Assembly (NCBI GenBank): GCA_041675905.1
Contig: JBAYSX010000007.1
Location: forward strand, 50,023-114,022
From: Sandaracinobacteroides sp041675905
GTDB lineage: Bacteria; Pseudomonadota; Alphaproteobacteria; Sphingomonadales; Sphingomonadaceae
Direction: 5' to 3'
DNA length: 64,000 bases
Both the position numbers and the translations under genes were made by a program. Numbering within the stretch: the stretch's first letter is position 1; every line of letters begins with the position of its first letter. Below, in pieces: positions 35,508 to 43,942 of this stretch. The notes under the pieces are model-generated. The model ran no database searches. It saw only the letters and a program-made list of their open reading frames with translations, and was not told where the DNA came from.

Positions 35508-36264
35508 ATTTGATGGCAAACGCCTGCGCCACACGAAGCAGGCGTGCAATGATGGCATCCCGCTGCCGCTTGTCGTTCCAGGTCGCCTGAAACATGCCCG
35601 CGCCCAGGGCACGGGTCATCATTCCATCCGGATTTGGCAAGGGCACGGTGATGGCGCACATGTTCCGGACGGCATAGCCATTATCCACCGCCCACCCCTG
35701 ACGGCGCGCCTCCTCGACCTCGGCGATATAGGTGTCCGGAGAAAGCGGAACCTGCCATTCGTAACTTGCACAGGCGCGTCGGAGTTCTTCTTCGGGGGCG
35801 TCGATATGTGCCGCATACATCCGGCCAATACTGCCAAAATATATCGGGCGGGTAACACCCAGAGGTATCGAGATTCTCAACTCCCCGCCGCTCTCGATCA
35901 CGGACGATACGGACCATGTCTTTTCGTCTGTTTTGGTCCATATCGTCAGGACAATATCGAACTCCTGCGCCAACTGCTTCATCATCTCCATACCAAGACG
36001 CTCGGCCTTGTCTTTCCCATGAAGAAGATGTTGCATCCGATCAAAGTAAGAACCGATAGAATATCGCTTCGTCCTGTTATCTATAGAAACGATATCGTGA
36101 TAAACCAATGTTCTTAAAATCGACAGGCAGGTGCTGTTATTTATATTCAAGGCTGACGAAATATCCATAAGGCGCATGGCCGTATTACTTGTAGCCAGAA
36201 AGTGGATAATAGCGATACTGTTATCCACTGATCCTACGCGTTTGGACTGAGGGAAATTTTTCAT
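35506..36264 (-). CDS. IclR-family transcriptional regulator
   Basis: The 252-residue protein has an N-terminal winged helix (SVDNSIAIIHFLATSNTAMRLMDISSALNINNSTCLSILRTL, about residues 12-55) and an IclR ligand-binding GAF-like domain (about 75-245) with PIYFGSIGRMYAA and GWAVDNGYAVRNMCAI. ATG 36264 is chosen; a longer reading to 36348 lacks conserved sequence. Its 5' part is AT-rich with more ATA, AAT and TTA codons than neighbours, hinting at a different origin. It probably controls the TonB-MFS-amidohydrolase locus just downstream; the effector is unknown. Confidence 0.87.
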   Translation of the reverse strand: MKNFPQSKRVGSVDNSIAIIHFLATSNTAMRLMDISSALNINNSTCLSILRTLVYHDIVSIDNRTKRYSIGSYFDRMQHLLHGKDKAERLGMEMMKQLAQEFDIVLTIWTKTDEKTWSVSSVIESGGELRISIPLGVTRPIYFGSIGRMYAAHIDAPEEELRRACASYEWQVPLSPDTYIAEVEEARRQGWAVDNGYAVRNMCAITVPLPNPDGMMTRALGAGMFQATWNDKRQRDAIIARLLRVAQAFAIK

Positions 36265-36442
36265 ATTCCAGCTCTGCAAGATTCCACCACCCTGTTTTCG
36301 GAATGCTTGTGCGCAGGTAGTTTTGAGAAGATCCGGCACCTCTGACACCCGACACGGCAGTGCTATCCGGGAAGACAGCTCGCCACGTTCCCATTCCGCG
36401 GGACCCGCCCATTAAAAGCAAGCTTGATTTTACCAGAAAACA

Positions 36443-36517
36443 TGGAGCGGGCGAAGGGATTCGAACCCTCGACTTCAACCTTGGCAAGGTTGCGCTCTAC
36501 CCCTGAGCTACGCCCGC
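36443..36517 (-). tRNA. tRNA-Gly (anticodon GCC), CCA encoded
   Basis: On the minus strand the 75-base sequence folds as a cloverleaf: acceptor GCGGGCG/CGCCCGC, D-arm GCTCAGGGGTAGAGC, anticodon arm CAACCTTGCCAAGGTTG with anticodon GCC, T-arm GAGGGTTCGAATCCCTT, discriminator T and encoded CCA. It lies between the iclR and thioredoxin-like genes with free space on both sides. Confidence 0.97.
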
Positions 36518-36697
36518 ATCCCGAGCGGTGTCCGGTGGATCACCACATCGTGGAAGCCGCCCCTAGCCGAATGTCGGGGGGGAACGCAAGCCCTTTCATC
36601 TTTGCATGGCGGAGTCCATATTATCTTTTCGGATATGACCGGATGCGGGCGCACGGCCCGGTCGGTAAAATGCAACGCAAGCAAGGTCAGGAGCGGG

Positions 36698-37597
36698 ATG
36701 GTGGCAAGCCTGTCGATGAGCGCCGAAGAACGTCAGGCGATCGACGCCTTTCGCAAGGACGTCGTTGAGGCGTCAGTGGATGCGCTGATTCTCGTGCGGT
36801 TCACCGCGGAATGGTGCGGCCCATGCAAACAACTGGCGCCGGTTATCGACAAGGCCATCGCCGAAGCCGGGCAAGGGCGCACCCGGCAAGTGGTGGTGGA
36901 TGTGGATCATAACCGCCTGATCGCCGAACAGTTTCGTATCCAGTCCGTGCCCACGGTTTATGCGTTTCTTGGCGGGCAGCCCGTTGATGGCTTTGTCGGC
37001 GTGCGCTCCGATCGCGAGATCAGGGCCATGATTGAAAAACTGCTTGCCAGCCTGCCACCCACTGCAGCGGAGGCCGACCTCGATACACTGGTCGCCGAAG
37101 CCCATGCGCTGCTGGACGCAGACAAGGCCGCTGACGCTGCCGATGCCTTCGTTGCCATTCGGAAACAGGCGCCGGATCGAGTCGACGCGATTGCCGGCCA
37201 TGCCCGTTCCCTGTTGGCGCTGGGCCAGTTGGAAACCGCCGCCGGGGCGCTTGCCGCGATCCCTGCCGACTCGACTGATCCGTCCGTGCAGCAGGCGCGC
37301 GCCGCCGTCGAACTGGCGCGGACGGCGGGCGCGGGCGGCGAAACCGCAGAATTGCGCGCCCGTATCGCTGCCGACCCGCAAGACCATGAAGCCCGCATCG
37401 CGCTCGCCAATGCGCTGTTCGCCAGCGGGGACCGCGATGGCGCAGCAGGGCAACTGCTCGAATCGATCCGGATCGACCGGGCTTGGGAAGAGGAAGCCGC
37501 CCGCACCCAATTGCTGAAAATTATCGATGCGGTCGGTCTGGCCGACCCATGGTCCGCCGGTATTCGTCGCCGGTTGAGCTCGATCCTCTTTGGCTGA
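36698..37597 (+). CDS. CnoX/YbbN-like thioredoxin-TPR chaperedoxin
   Basis: The 299-residue protein joins a thioredoxin domain (about 10-120) with an intact active site WCGPC (Cys40, Cys43) and the cis-Pro segment SVPTVYAFLGG to a helical TPR-like region (about 140-290). This is the layout of CnoX/YbbN, which protects proteins from hypochlorous-acid damage and hands them to GroEL. E. coli CnoX lacks the paired cysteines, whereas the alphaproteobacterial form keeps them. AGGAG lies just ahead of ATG 36698 (short spacing); GTG 36701 is a close alternative. It is first of three overlapping genes. Confidence 0.88.
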   Translation: MVASLSMSAEERQAIDAFRKDVVEASVDALILVRFTAEWCGPCKQLAPVIDKAIAEAGQGRTRQVVVDVDHNRLIAEQFRIQSVPTVYAFLGGQPVDGFVGVRSDREIRAMIEKLLASLPPTAAEADLDTLVAEAHALLDADKAADAADAFVAIRKQAPDRVDAIAGHARSLLALGQLETAAGALAAIPADSTDPSVQQARAAVELARTAGAGGETAELRARIAADPQDHEARIALANALFASGDRDGAAGQLLESIRIDRAWEEEAARTQLLKIIDAVGLADPWSAGIRRRLSSILFG

Positions 37598-38240
37598 GCT
37601 GCGCCCCGTGGTTAGCTTTGCCGATCTGCCGGCGGTGTTACGCATCTTTCCGCTCGATGGCGTTATCCTGCCGCCGCGCGGGTTGCTGCCGCTGCTGATC
37701 TTTGAACCACGTTATCTGGCGATGGTGCGCGATGCCATGGCGGGCGATCAATTGATCGGAATGGTGCAGCCACGCGCCAACCCGGAAAGCGAACGGCCAC
37801 CGCTTTATAAGGTCGGCGGCCTGGGCCGGATTACCCAATTTTCTGAAACGGGTGACGGTCGGTTCCGTATCACGCTGGCCGGTCTCACGCGTTTTCGAAT
37901 CGTATCGGAAATAGCGGTCGCCACGCCTTACCGGCAAGTACAGGCTGATTATGCCAGTTTCGCGGGCGACTGGACCACACCGCCGCCGTTGGCGCCCGCC
38001 GAACGCATGGCGCTGGAATCGACGTTCCGTGACTATCTGGAAAGTCAGGAATTGTCCGCCGACTGGGACGCCGTCAAAAATTCCGATGATGAAAGTCTCG
38101 TACACACGCTGGCGACGGCCTGCCCCTTCTCCGCCGTCGAGAGACAGGCTTTGCTGGAAGCGTCGGACCTGACAACCCGCACCCGGACGTTGACGGCGCT
38201 GATGGCGTTGTCCGGCAGCTCCGAAGGAACCCTGCAATGA
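37590..38240 (+). CDS. LON substrate-binding domain protein
   Basis: The 216 residues match the free-standing N-terminal domain of Lon: IFPLDGVILPPRGLLPLLIFEPRYLAMV, then GRITQF and ITLAGLTRFRI. There is no ATPase or protease part. Its biological role is not established; it may act as an adaptor. The TTG start at 37590 overlaps the previous gene by 8 bases and its stop overlaps the next ATG (ATGA), indicating a tight operon with the thioredoxin-like gene. Confidence 0.88.
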   Translation: MAELRPVVSFADLPAVLRIFPLDGVILPPRGLLPLLIFEPRYLAMVRDAMAGDQLIGMVQPRANPESERPPLYKVGGLGRITQFSETGDGRFRITLAGLTRFRIVSEIAVATPYRQVQADYASFAGDWTTPPPLAPAERMALESTFRDYLESQELSADWDAVKNSDDESLVHTLATACPFSAVERQALLEASDLTTRTRTLTALMALSGSSEGTLQ

Positions 38241-38470
38241 CAGATCCACAAAACCCCGACCGGCGCGAGCTTGACCAGCGATTGCTGGATATTCTGGTCT
38301 GCCCGCTCACGCGCGGGCCGCTGCGTTATGATCGCACGCGGCAGGTGCTGATCTCCGAAACCGCCGGGCTGGCCTATCCGGTGCGGGACGGTGTGCCGGT
38401 GATGCTGATCGAGGAAGCGACCCCCTGGCCGCCGGAGACCGTCCCGACCCACCTCGCCACAGGCGACTGA
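38237..38470 (+). CDS. Trm112-like (UPF0434) small protein
   Basis: This 77-residue protein has the UPF0434/Trm112 pattern LLDILVCPLTRGPLRYDR and YPVRDGVPVMLIEEA. Eukaryotic and archaeal Trm112 activates methyltransferases, but bacterial UPF0434 proteins lack a firm function. Only one cysteine remains (Cys22), so a zinc site is not evident. Third gene of the overlapping operon, converging with the Ubi-type gene 3 bases away. Confidence 0.85.
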   Translation: MTDPQNPDRRELDQRLLDILVCPLTRGPLRYDRTRQVLISETAGLAYPVRDGVPVMLIEEATPWPPETVPTHLATGD

Positions 38471-38473
38471 AGC

Positions 38474-39706
38474 TCAGCCCGGTTCGCCGCGCAGCATCGG
38501 AGGCAAATCCCCCGTTTCACCGCGCGCCACCGCCATAAATCCACGGCGCAGCGGCCCGAGACGGTTGACTGCCGCAAGGCCGGTGCGTCGAACCCATGCG
38601 GCGGGCGCGCCGGGTATGGCGAATAGTCGGGTCAGCCCGTCCGTCGCCATGGCGGTGGCGGAATTATCCGCCCGCCGCCACCGTTCGTAACGGCGCGCCA
38701 CTTCCGGGCTGCCAATGTCCAGTCCGATCCGCGCCGATTCGGCCAGCACCTGCGCCAGCGCCGCGACATCCCGCAGCCCCATGTTCAGCCCCTGCCCTGC
38801 AACCGGATGAATGACGTGGGCTGCGTCGCCGATCAGCAGCAACCGTTGCGCCCAGTAACGCTCGGCGTGATGCAACCCGAGTGGAAAGGAGGAAACCGGC
38901 GCGATCAGTTCGATGTTGCCCACACAATCACCAAGACGCTTGCGGGCTTCGTGGGCAATGGCGCGCGGAGACAGTGCCAGCACACCCGGCGCGGTTTCCG
39001 GTTTGACCGTCCAGACCATGGCCGAGCGATGACGGCCATCGGGCAGATCATTCATCGGCAATTGCGCGAATGGCCCCTCGGGATAGAAAATTTCCGACGC
39101 AATATGATCGTGCGGCAGTTCATGCGTGAAAATGCTGACAATGGCCCGCGCGTCATAGCGCCAACGGGCCACACGTATGCCGGCCTGATCCCGCAGCATG
39201 CTGTTGCGCCCATCCGCGGCGACGGCGACGGGCGCAAGAATCACCCGCCCATCGGCCAGTTCGGCGCGTACCTGCGCAGGCCCCCGGTCGAGATGACGGA
39301 GTTCGGCCGGAGCCAGCAACCGGATGCGTGGTTCCGCGCGCACCCGATCCAGCAGCGCAATCCGCAATTGCCGATTCTCCATCATGGTGCCCAGCGGCTC
39401 GGCGGGCTTCGCCTCGGCCGAATGGAAGGACAGCAACCGATGGTCCAGGCCATCGGTCACGCGTATTTCGCGAATCGGACAGCCTTCGCGATCCAGTGCG
39501 TTACCCAGCCCCAGCAATCGCAGCATCCGCGCCGGCGCGCTGGCAATCGCCGAAACCCTGCCATCCACGCCAGGCGCCAGATTGGCGGCAGCATCGGCGC
39601 GCTCAAGGATAGTTACGTCAAACTCCTGGGCTGCCAGGGCCAGCGCCAGCGTCTGACCGACAAGGCCGCCGCCAATAATTAACGCATCTGTTCGCAGATC
39701 TGTCAT
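38474..39706 (-). CDS. FAD-dependent ubiquinone-biosynthesis hydroxylase (UbiH/UbiF/Coq6 family)
   Basis: The 410-residue flavoprotein has the N-terminal dinucleotide fold ALIIGGGLVGQTLALALA, the DG-type motif VAADGRNSMLRDQAG and the second FAD motif LLIGDAAHVIHPVAGQGLNMGLRD. These define the UbiH/UbiF/UbiI/UbiL group that hydroxylates the ring during ubiquinone synthesis. Which ring position it modifies cannot be told from sequence alone. ATG 39706 is chosen; the longer reading to 39790 crosses the divergent promoter of the methyltransferase gene. Confidence 0.92.
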   Translation of the reverse strand: MTDLRTDALIIGGGLVGQTLALALAAQEFDVTILERADAAANLAPGVDGRVSAIASAPARMLRLLGLGNALDREGCPIREIRVTDGLDHRLLSFHSAEAKPAEPLGTMMENRQLRIALLDRVRAEPRIRLLAPAELRHLDRGPAQVRAELADGRVILAPVAVAADGRNSMLRDQAGIRVARWRYDARAIVSIFTHELPHDHIASEIFYPEGPFAQLPMNDLPDGRHRSAMVWTVKPETAPGVLALSPRAIAHEARKRLGDCVGNIELIAPVSSFPLGLHHAERYWAQRLLLIGDAAHVIHPVAGQGLNMGLRDVAALAQVLAESARIGLDIGSPEVARRYERWRRADNSATAMATDGLTRLFAIPGAPAAWVRRTGLAAVNRLGPLRRGFMAVARGETGDLPPMLRGEPG

Positions 39707-39772
39707 ATTTAATATCTTTACCGCATGTCGTAAAAATTGCTTATAGGGCCGGATGTAAGCGTAGAGGGTAAT

Positions 39773-40465
39773 ATGGTTAAGATGTCGCAACTTAACGTCG
39801 ATACATTATCCAGTTCCTTTCGGGCGCGGCGAAATATAGCGCTCCGCGAATTTATCGCGAAACTCACCACACGGCGAGGGCCGGAGGCCGGCCCGTTCCG
39901 GATCATCGATCTCGGGGGAAGGCCCCCATATTGGGATCTCGTCGGCATCGATTTCCTGGAAAAATATGACATACAAATCACATGCGTAAACTATAGCGAC
40001 ACGGAACTGCAAAAGACACCCCATAGTTCCGGACGGATCGACCAGATAGTGGGCGATGCCCGGGATCTGCATCAATTTGCCGATAACTGTTTCGACATGG
40101 TGCACAGCAATTCTGTTATCGAACATGTCGGACAATTCCCGGACATGGAAAGATTCTCGAAAGAGGTATCAAGACTCGCTCCCTGTCATTATGTGCAAAC
40201 ACCCTATTTCTGGTTTCCGATAGATCCGCATTTCCCGCGCATGCCACTTTTACACTGGATGCCGCGATCGTTACGCCTGAAAATGATGCGGCACGTCCCG
40301 CTCAGGGCAGGCGGACCTTATAAGGATATGCGAAAGGCCATGTTCCATATGGAGGCCTCGATTATACTCGACCGCTCGCAATTCTGCTATCTGTTCCCGA
40401 CTTCCCGGCATCGCTTCGAATCGTTTCTTGGCTTGCCCAAATCCATGATCGCCGAAAAGGACTGA
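39773..40465 (+). CDS. SAM-dependent methyltransferase, specificity unknown
   Basis: The 230-residue protein has a class I methyltransferase pattern: motif I FRIIDLGGRPPYWDLVG (about residue 43), an acidic IDQIVGDARDLHQF, and the post-motif FDMVHSNSVIEHVG typical of Methyltransf_11 proteins. The C-terminal third is rich in aromatic residues and Met (YFWFPIDPHFPRMPLLHWMP), which suggests a lipid or sugar acceptor, but this is a guess. GAGGG precedes ATG 39773. Base composition is lower in GC than neighbours, hinting at acquisition. Confidence 0.8.
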   Translation: MVKMSQLNVDTLSSSFRARRNIALREFIAKLTTRRGPEAGPFRIIDLGGRPPYWDLVGIDFLEKYDIQITCVNYSDTELQKTPHSSGRIDQIVGDARDLHQFADNCFDMVHSNSVIEHVGQFPDMERFSKEVSRLAPCHYVQTPYFWFPIDPHFPRMPLLHWMPRSLRLKMMRHVPLRAGGPYKDMRKAMFHMEASIILDRSQFCYLFPTSRHRFESFLGLPKSMIAEKD

Positions 40466-40482
40466 TTCGACGAAAGCCGGAT

Positions 40483-40542
40483 TGCCTGAATTCGAGGCAG
40501 ACGCCGGGATATCGCGAGGAGATGCCTGAAATTAAGGCAGAC
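40483..40542 (+). repeat. Two tandem copies of a 20-base mini-hairpin repeat
   Basis: TGCCTGAATTCGAGGCAGAC (40483-40502) and TGCCTGAAATTAAGGCAGAC (40523-40542) differ at three central positions and are offset by 40 bases. Each contains TGCCT/AGGCA arms around a short AT-rich loop, so the repeat is both a direct repeat and a pair of small hairpins. Their loops vary while the arms are kept. The role is unknown; they lie just past the methyltransferase stop. Confidence 0.65.
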
Positions 40543-40602
40543 TCCGTCATTCGCACGCGCAGGGCCATAGTGGCGCAGGTTGGCATGGGTCTTGAATACA
40601 CA

Positions 40603-40690
40603 AGGACAGGGTGCTTCGGCTCCTGTGCTCTTTTCAGGACTATCCTGTCCTCTCCACTCCCCCGGAGCCGGTGACGGTTCCGGGTTTTTT
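40603..40690 (+). ncRNA. Possible structured small RNA or leader ending in a terminator
   Basis: AGGACAGG (40603-40610) can pair with CCTGTCCT (40644-40651) around 33 bases, with a competing inner CAGG/CCTG pairing. Ten bases later comes a classical terminator. The transcript must begin upstream of the long arm or run on from the methyltransferase. It does not look like the SRP, tmRNA or RNase P RNA. The existence of a separate transcript is inference. Confidence 0.35.
40661..40690 (+). terminator. Rho-independent terminator upstream of ftsK
   Basis: CCCGGAGCC (40661-40669) pairs fully (one G-U) with GGTTCCGGG (40676-40684) around a 6-base loop, followed directly by six T. It ends plus-strand transcription 65 bases before ftsK. 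Confidence 0.88.
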
Positions 40691-40755
40691 CCGGCCCACA
40701 CCGAAACCGGTCCAAAAAGAGAACATATGCTTGACCCCGATCATGGTTCGGCGGC

Positions 40756-43140
40756 ATGGAATGGTCAATGGCGACAGCGCAACCCTTGATGGCGGCCGCG
40801 CCCTGGCGGCGGGTGCGACGGCGTGGGCCCGGACCGATCCGGCGCGGCTTCACGGCGTTCATAGCCGGCACGAAACGGCTGGGTCGCTGGCTCGGCGGAC
40901 TGATACTGTTTATTACCGGCGTAGCATTGGCCATCGCGCTGCTGAGTTACGATCCGGACGACCCGTCGCTCAACAATATTACCAGTTCCCTGCCGCAAAA
41001 TCTGCTCGGCCGCCCCGGTGCGTTCATCGCGGATTTTCTGCTGCAAGGCTTTGGTCTGGCATCAGCCCTGCTGGTGCTGATTTTATGCGTCTGGGGCTTG
41101 CGCGTCATTGCCGGTCAGACAACGCACCGCCACCGCGGCCGGGCGGTTTTAGGGACGCTGCTGGCCGTCCCCTTCTGCGCCATCGCGCTGGGGCTGGCCT
41201 GGCCCGCCCCGGTTGGAACGCTGGGCGCCGGCAGCGGCGGCGTCGCCGGGCTTGCCGCCGGCGCGATGCTGTCTGCCCTGCCCTTGCCCCCGGGATTTGA
41301 TCCGGCGCTGCTATCGCTTGTTCTGGCAAGCTTTTCCGGTTTGCTGGCGCTGGCACTGGTCGTTGCCGGTATCGGGCCACGCCGGCAGGACCTGGCCATA
41401 TTCTCCCCCCTGTTCCGGCGACGGGAGACCAATGCGGAGACGGGGGAAATCGACTTCGCGGAGGAAGAGGAAACCGTCGACCACACACCGGCGATCATCC
41501 GGCGCAATCCCTTGCCTGCCGCTTCCGCCGAAGCGCCAACGCGGCGGATCATTGGTCCTGCCCCGCGTCCACAACCCAAACGCGACGCGCCCGATCGCCA
41601 GCCAGGGCTGGCGCTGGGCGACCGGGCCGATTTGCCGCCCCTTTCCCTGCTGAAACCGCCACCGCGCAGTAATGGCCAGGTCGTGGATATGGCGGCTCTG
41701 GAGCAAAACGCCCGGCTGCTCGAATCCGTGCTGGACGATTATGGCGTAAAGGGCCGGATCGTCGGGCTTGCGCAGGGGCCGGTCGTCACACTTTATGAAC
41801 TGGAACCTGCCCCCGGAATCAAGGCGAGCCGGGTGATCGGGCTGGCGGACGATCTCGCACGGTCGATGAGCGCGGTTTCCGCGCGGGTGGCGGTCATCCC
41901 GGGGCGGAATGTCATCGGCATCGAATTGCCCAATATGCGACGCGAAATGGTATCGCTATCCGAGCTTGTCGCGTCCGAATCCTTCCAGGCGAGTACCGCG
42001 ACCCTGCCCGTCATTCTGGGCAAGGATATTGCAGGCGGGCCGGTGATCGCTGACCTGTCGCCCATGCCGCACCTGCTGATCGCCGGCACCACCGGTTCGG
42101 GCAAATCCGTCGGCCTGAACGCAATGATCCTCTCGCTGCTCTACCGGCTCCGTCCGGACGAGTGCCGGATGATCATGATCGATCCCAAAATGCTGGAATT
42201 GTCCGTCTATGACGACATTCCGCATTTGCTGGCCCCGGTCGTCACCGATCCGCAAAAGGCCGTTCGTGCGCTGAAATGGGCGGTCGACCAGATGGAGGAT
42301 CGCTACCGGAATATGGCGCACATCAATGTGCGCTCGCTTTCCGGCTATAATGAACGCGTACGCGAGGCGCTGAAGTCCGGCAAAAGCTTCAGCAAGCAGG
42401 TGCAGACCGGCTGGGACGACGAAGGCAATCCTCAGTTCGAGGAGGTCACCCTGCCGCTGGAACCGCTGCCGCTGATCGTGGTGGTGGTGGATGAACTTGC
42501 CGACCTGATGATGACGGCGGGCAAGGAAGTGGAGTTTCTGATCCAGCGGCTGGCGCAAAAGGCGCGCGCCGCCGGCATCCATCTGATCATGGCCACGCAG
42601 CGCCCCTCTGTCGATGTCATCACCGGCGTTATCAAGGCCAATTTGCCCACCCGCATCAGCTTCCAGGTAACCTCCAAGATCGACAGCCGCACCATCCTTG
42701 GCGAGCAGGGCGCTGAGCAACTTCTCGGCAAGGGCGACATGCTCTACATGCCGGGCGGCAAGCAGATCACCCGCGTCCATGGCCCGTTCGTCTCGGACGA
42801 GGAGGTAGAGGAAGTTGCCCGCCACTGGAAGGCGCAAGGTTCCCCGTCCTATGTGTCCGGCGTGACGGACGGCCCCGATGAAAGCAGCGAGACCGGGTCC
42901 GCGACCAGCGGCGGCGGGGGCGGCAAGGGCAACAGCGACGATCCGCTGCAACAGGCGATCCAGGTCGTCGCCACCTCGCGCAAGGCCACCATCTCCTATC
43001 TCCAGCGCCAGTTGCGGGTCGGCTATAACAGCGCCGCGCGGCTGATCGAGCAGATGGAAGAAATGGGCCTGGTATCTTCCCCTGACCATGTCGGCCGGCG
43101 GGAAGTGCTGATGGATGAAGCCGGGAACCGGCTGCCGTAA
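40756..43140 (+). CDS. ftsK: DNA translocase FtsK
   Basis: FtsK anchors at the septum and pumps chromosomal DNA towards the dif site for XerCD recombination. The 794-residue protein has about four N-terminal membrane segments (about 45-205), a short charged linker (about 210-310), a RecA-like motor with Walker A GTTGSGKS (444-451) and Walker B LIVVVVDELADL (572-583), and a C-terminal winged-helix gamma domain (about 725-794, ISYLQRQLRVGYNSAARLIEQME) for reading KOPS. The linker is much shorter than in E. coli, as is usual outside enterobacteria. ATG 40756 and in-frame ATG 40768 are both possible starts. Confidence 0.96.
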   Translation: MEWSMATAQPLMAAAPWRRVRRRGPGPIRRGFTAFIAGTKRLGRWLGGLILFITGVALAIALLSYDPDDPSLNNITSSLPQNLLGRPGAFIADFLLQGFGLASALLVLILCVWGLRVIAGQTTHRHRGRAVLGTLLAVPFCAIALGLAWPAPVGTLGAGSGGVAGLAAGAMLSALPLPPGFDPALLSLVLASFSGLLALALVVAGIGPRRQDLAIFSPLFRRRETNAETGEIDFAEEEETVDHTPAIIRRNPLPAASAEAPTRRIIGPAPRPQPKRDAPDRQPGLALGDRADLPPLSLLKPPPRSNGQVVDMAALEQNARLLESVLDDYGVKGRIVGLAQGPVVTLYELEPAPGIKASRVIGLADDLARSMSAVSARVAVIPGRNVIGIELPNMRREMVSLSELVASESFQASTATLPVILGKDIAGGPVIADLSPMPHLLIAGTTGSGKSVGLNAMILSLLYRLRPDECRMIMIDPKMLELSVYDDIPHLLAPVVTDPQKAVRALKWAVDQMEDRYRNMAHINVRSLSGYNERVREALKSGKSFSKQVQTGWDDEGNPQFEEVTLPLEPLPLIVVVVDELADLMMTAGKEVEFLIQRLAQKARAAGIHLIMATQRPSVDVITGVIKANLPTRISFQVTSKIDSRTILGEQGAEQLLGKGDMLYMPGGKQITRVHGPFVSDEEVEEVARHWKAQGSPSYVSGVTDGPDESSETGSATSGGGGGKGNSDDPLQQAIQVVATSRKATISYLQRQLRVGYNSAARLIEQMEEMGLVSSPDHVGRREVLMDEAGNRLP

Positions 43141-43143
43141 CGT

Positions 43144-43785
43144 TTATACCGCCTGCACGCCGCTGGCACCGCTGCCCGTGAACAGCAGGGTTTCCGTTTC
43201 TCCGGTAATGCGCACGACGCTGCCTTGCGGCACATCGGGGGCCACCAGAACGCCATGATAATCCCGCCCGCCGGTCAGCAGACCACGTAAAACCCGCGCG
43301 GTCATGCCATGGCTGATCGCCAGCACCGGGGTTGTGCGATCAAGCCCGGCCAGCCATTCGGCGAGGCGTTCCGCAACATCGCGATAATGTTCGCCACCTT
43401 CGACAGGCATGCGAAACAGGCGATGTTCGCGGTCGAAGATATCGCCCTCTTCGGCCACAATGTCGGCGTAATTGCGCCCGGTCCAGCGGCCCACTTCGAT
43501 CTCGCGCAGGCGCGCGTCCGCCTGGATATCGAAAAAGGACATGTCGAGATGTTCGGCGATGATGGAAGCGGTTTGCCGCGTGCGCCCTGCCGGCGACGTC
43601 CAGATTGCGGGCCGCTCTCCGGTGCGGGCGGCGTGGTCGGCGAGCGCTGCGCCCATCGCATCGGCCTGAACGAAGCCGGCGCGGGTCAGCGGCGTATGGC
43701 TGTTGTTGCCCTGCATGCGCGCGGCGCGGTTGAAAACGGTTTCCGCATGACGCGCAACGAAAATCGGAGCCTTCTCTGTCTGCAT
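43144..43785 (-). CDS. Histidine phosphatase family protein (phosphoglycerate-mutase-like)
   Basis: The 213-residue protein has the catalytic-histidine motif near the N-terminus, here FVARHAETVFN (RHA in place of the usual RHG), the conserved LTRAGFVQADAMG, and the second histidine in LAISHGMTARVLRGLL. Members include phosphoglycerate mutases and broad phosphatases. The C-terminal extension is not diagnostic. It converges with ftsK across a 3-base gap. Confidence 0.9.
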   Translation of the reverse strand: MQTEKAPIFVARHAETVFNRAARMQGNNSHTPLTRAGFVQADAMGAALADHAARTGERPAIWTSPAGRTRQTASIIAEHLDMSFFDIQADARLREIEVGRWTGRNYADIVAEEGDIFDREHRLFRMPVEGGEHYRDVAERLAEWLAGLDRTTPVLAISHGMTARVLRGLLTGGRDYHGVLVAPDVPQGSVVRITGETETLLFTGSGASGVQAV

Positions 43786-43942
43786 GAAACTGCCTTGTCT
43801 TGCGCCTGACTCTGCATGTGCCGGAGGGAGACGACGCGGCGACCATGCGACGCGTCGTACAAGACCATCTGGACCGCTTCGCCCATCGTGAAGCGCCCCT
43901 TCCCTTCAGCTGGACTTCCGCCAGCTGAACCCGTGTCCGCGC

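Noticed and set aside
40583..40690. SRP RNA (4.5S) as explanation for the structured gap
   Set aside because: The conserved SRP apical loop sequence (GGAAG near GCAGCC) is absent.
41956..43089. 377-codon minus-strand frame opposite ftsK
   Set aside because: His/Gln/Arg-rich antisense shadow of the FtsK motor region.
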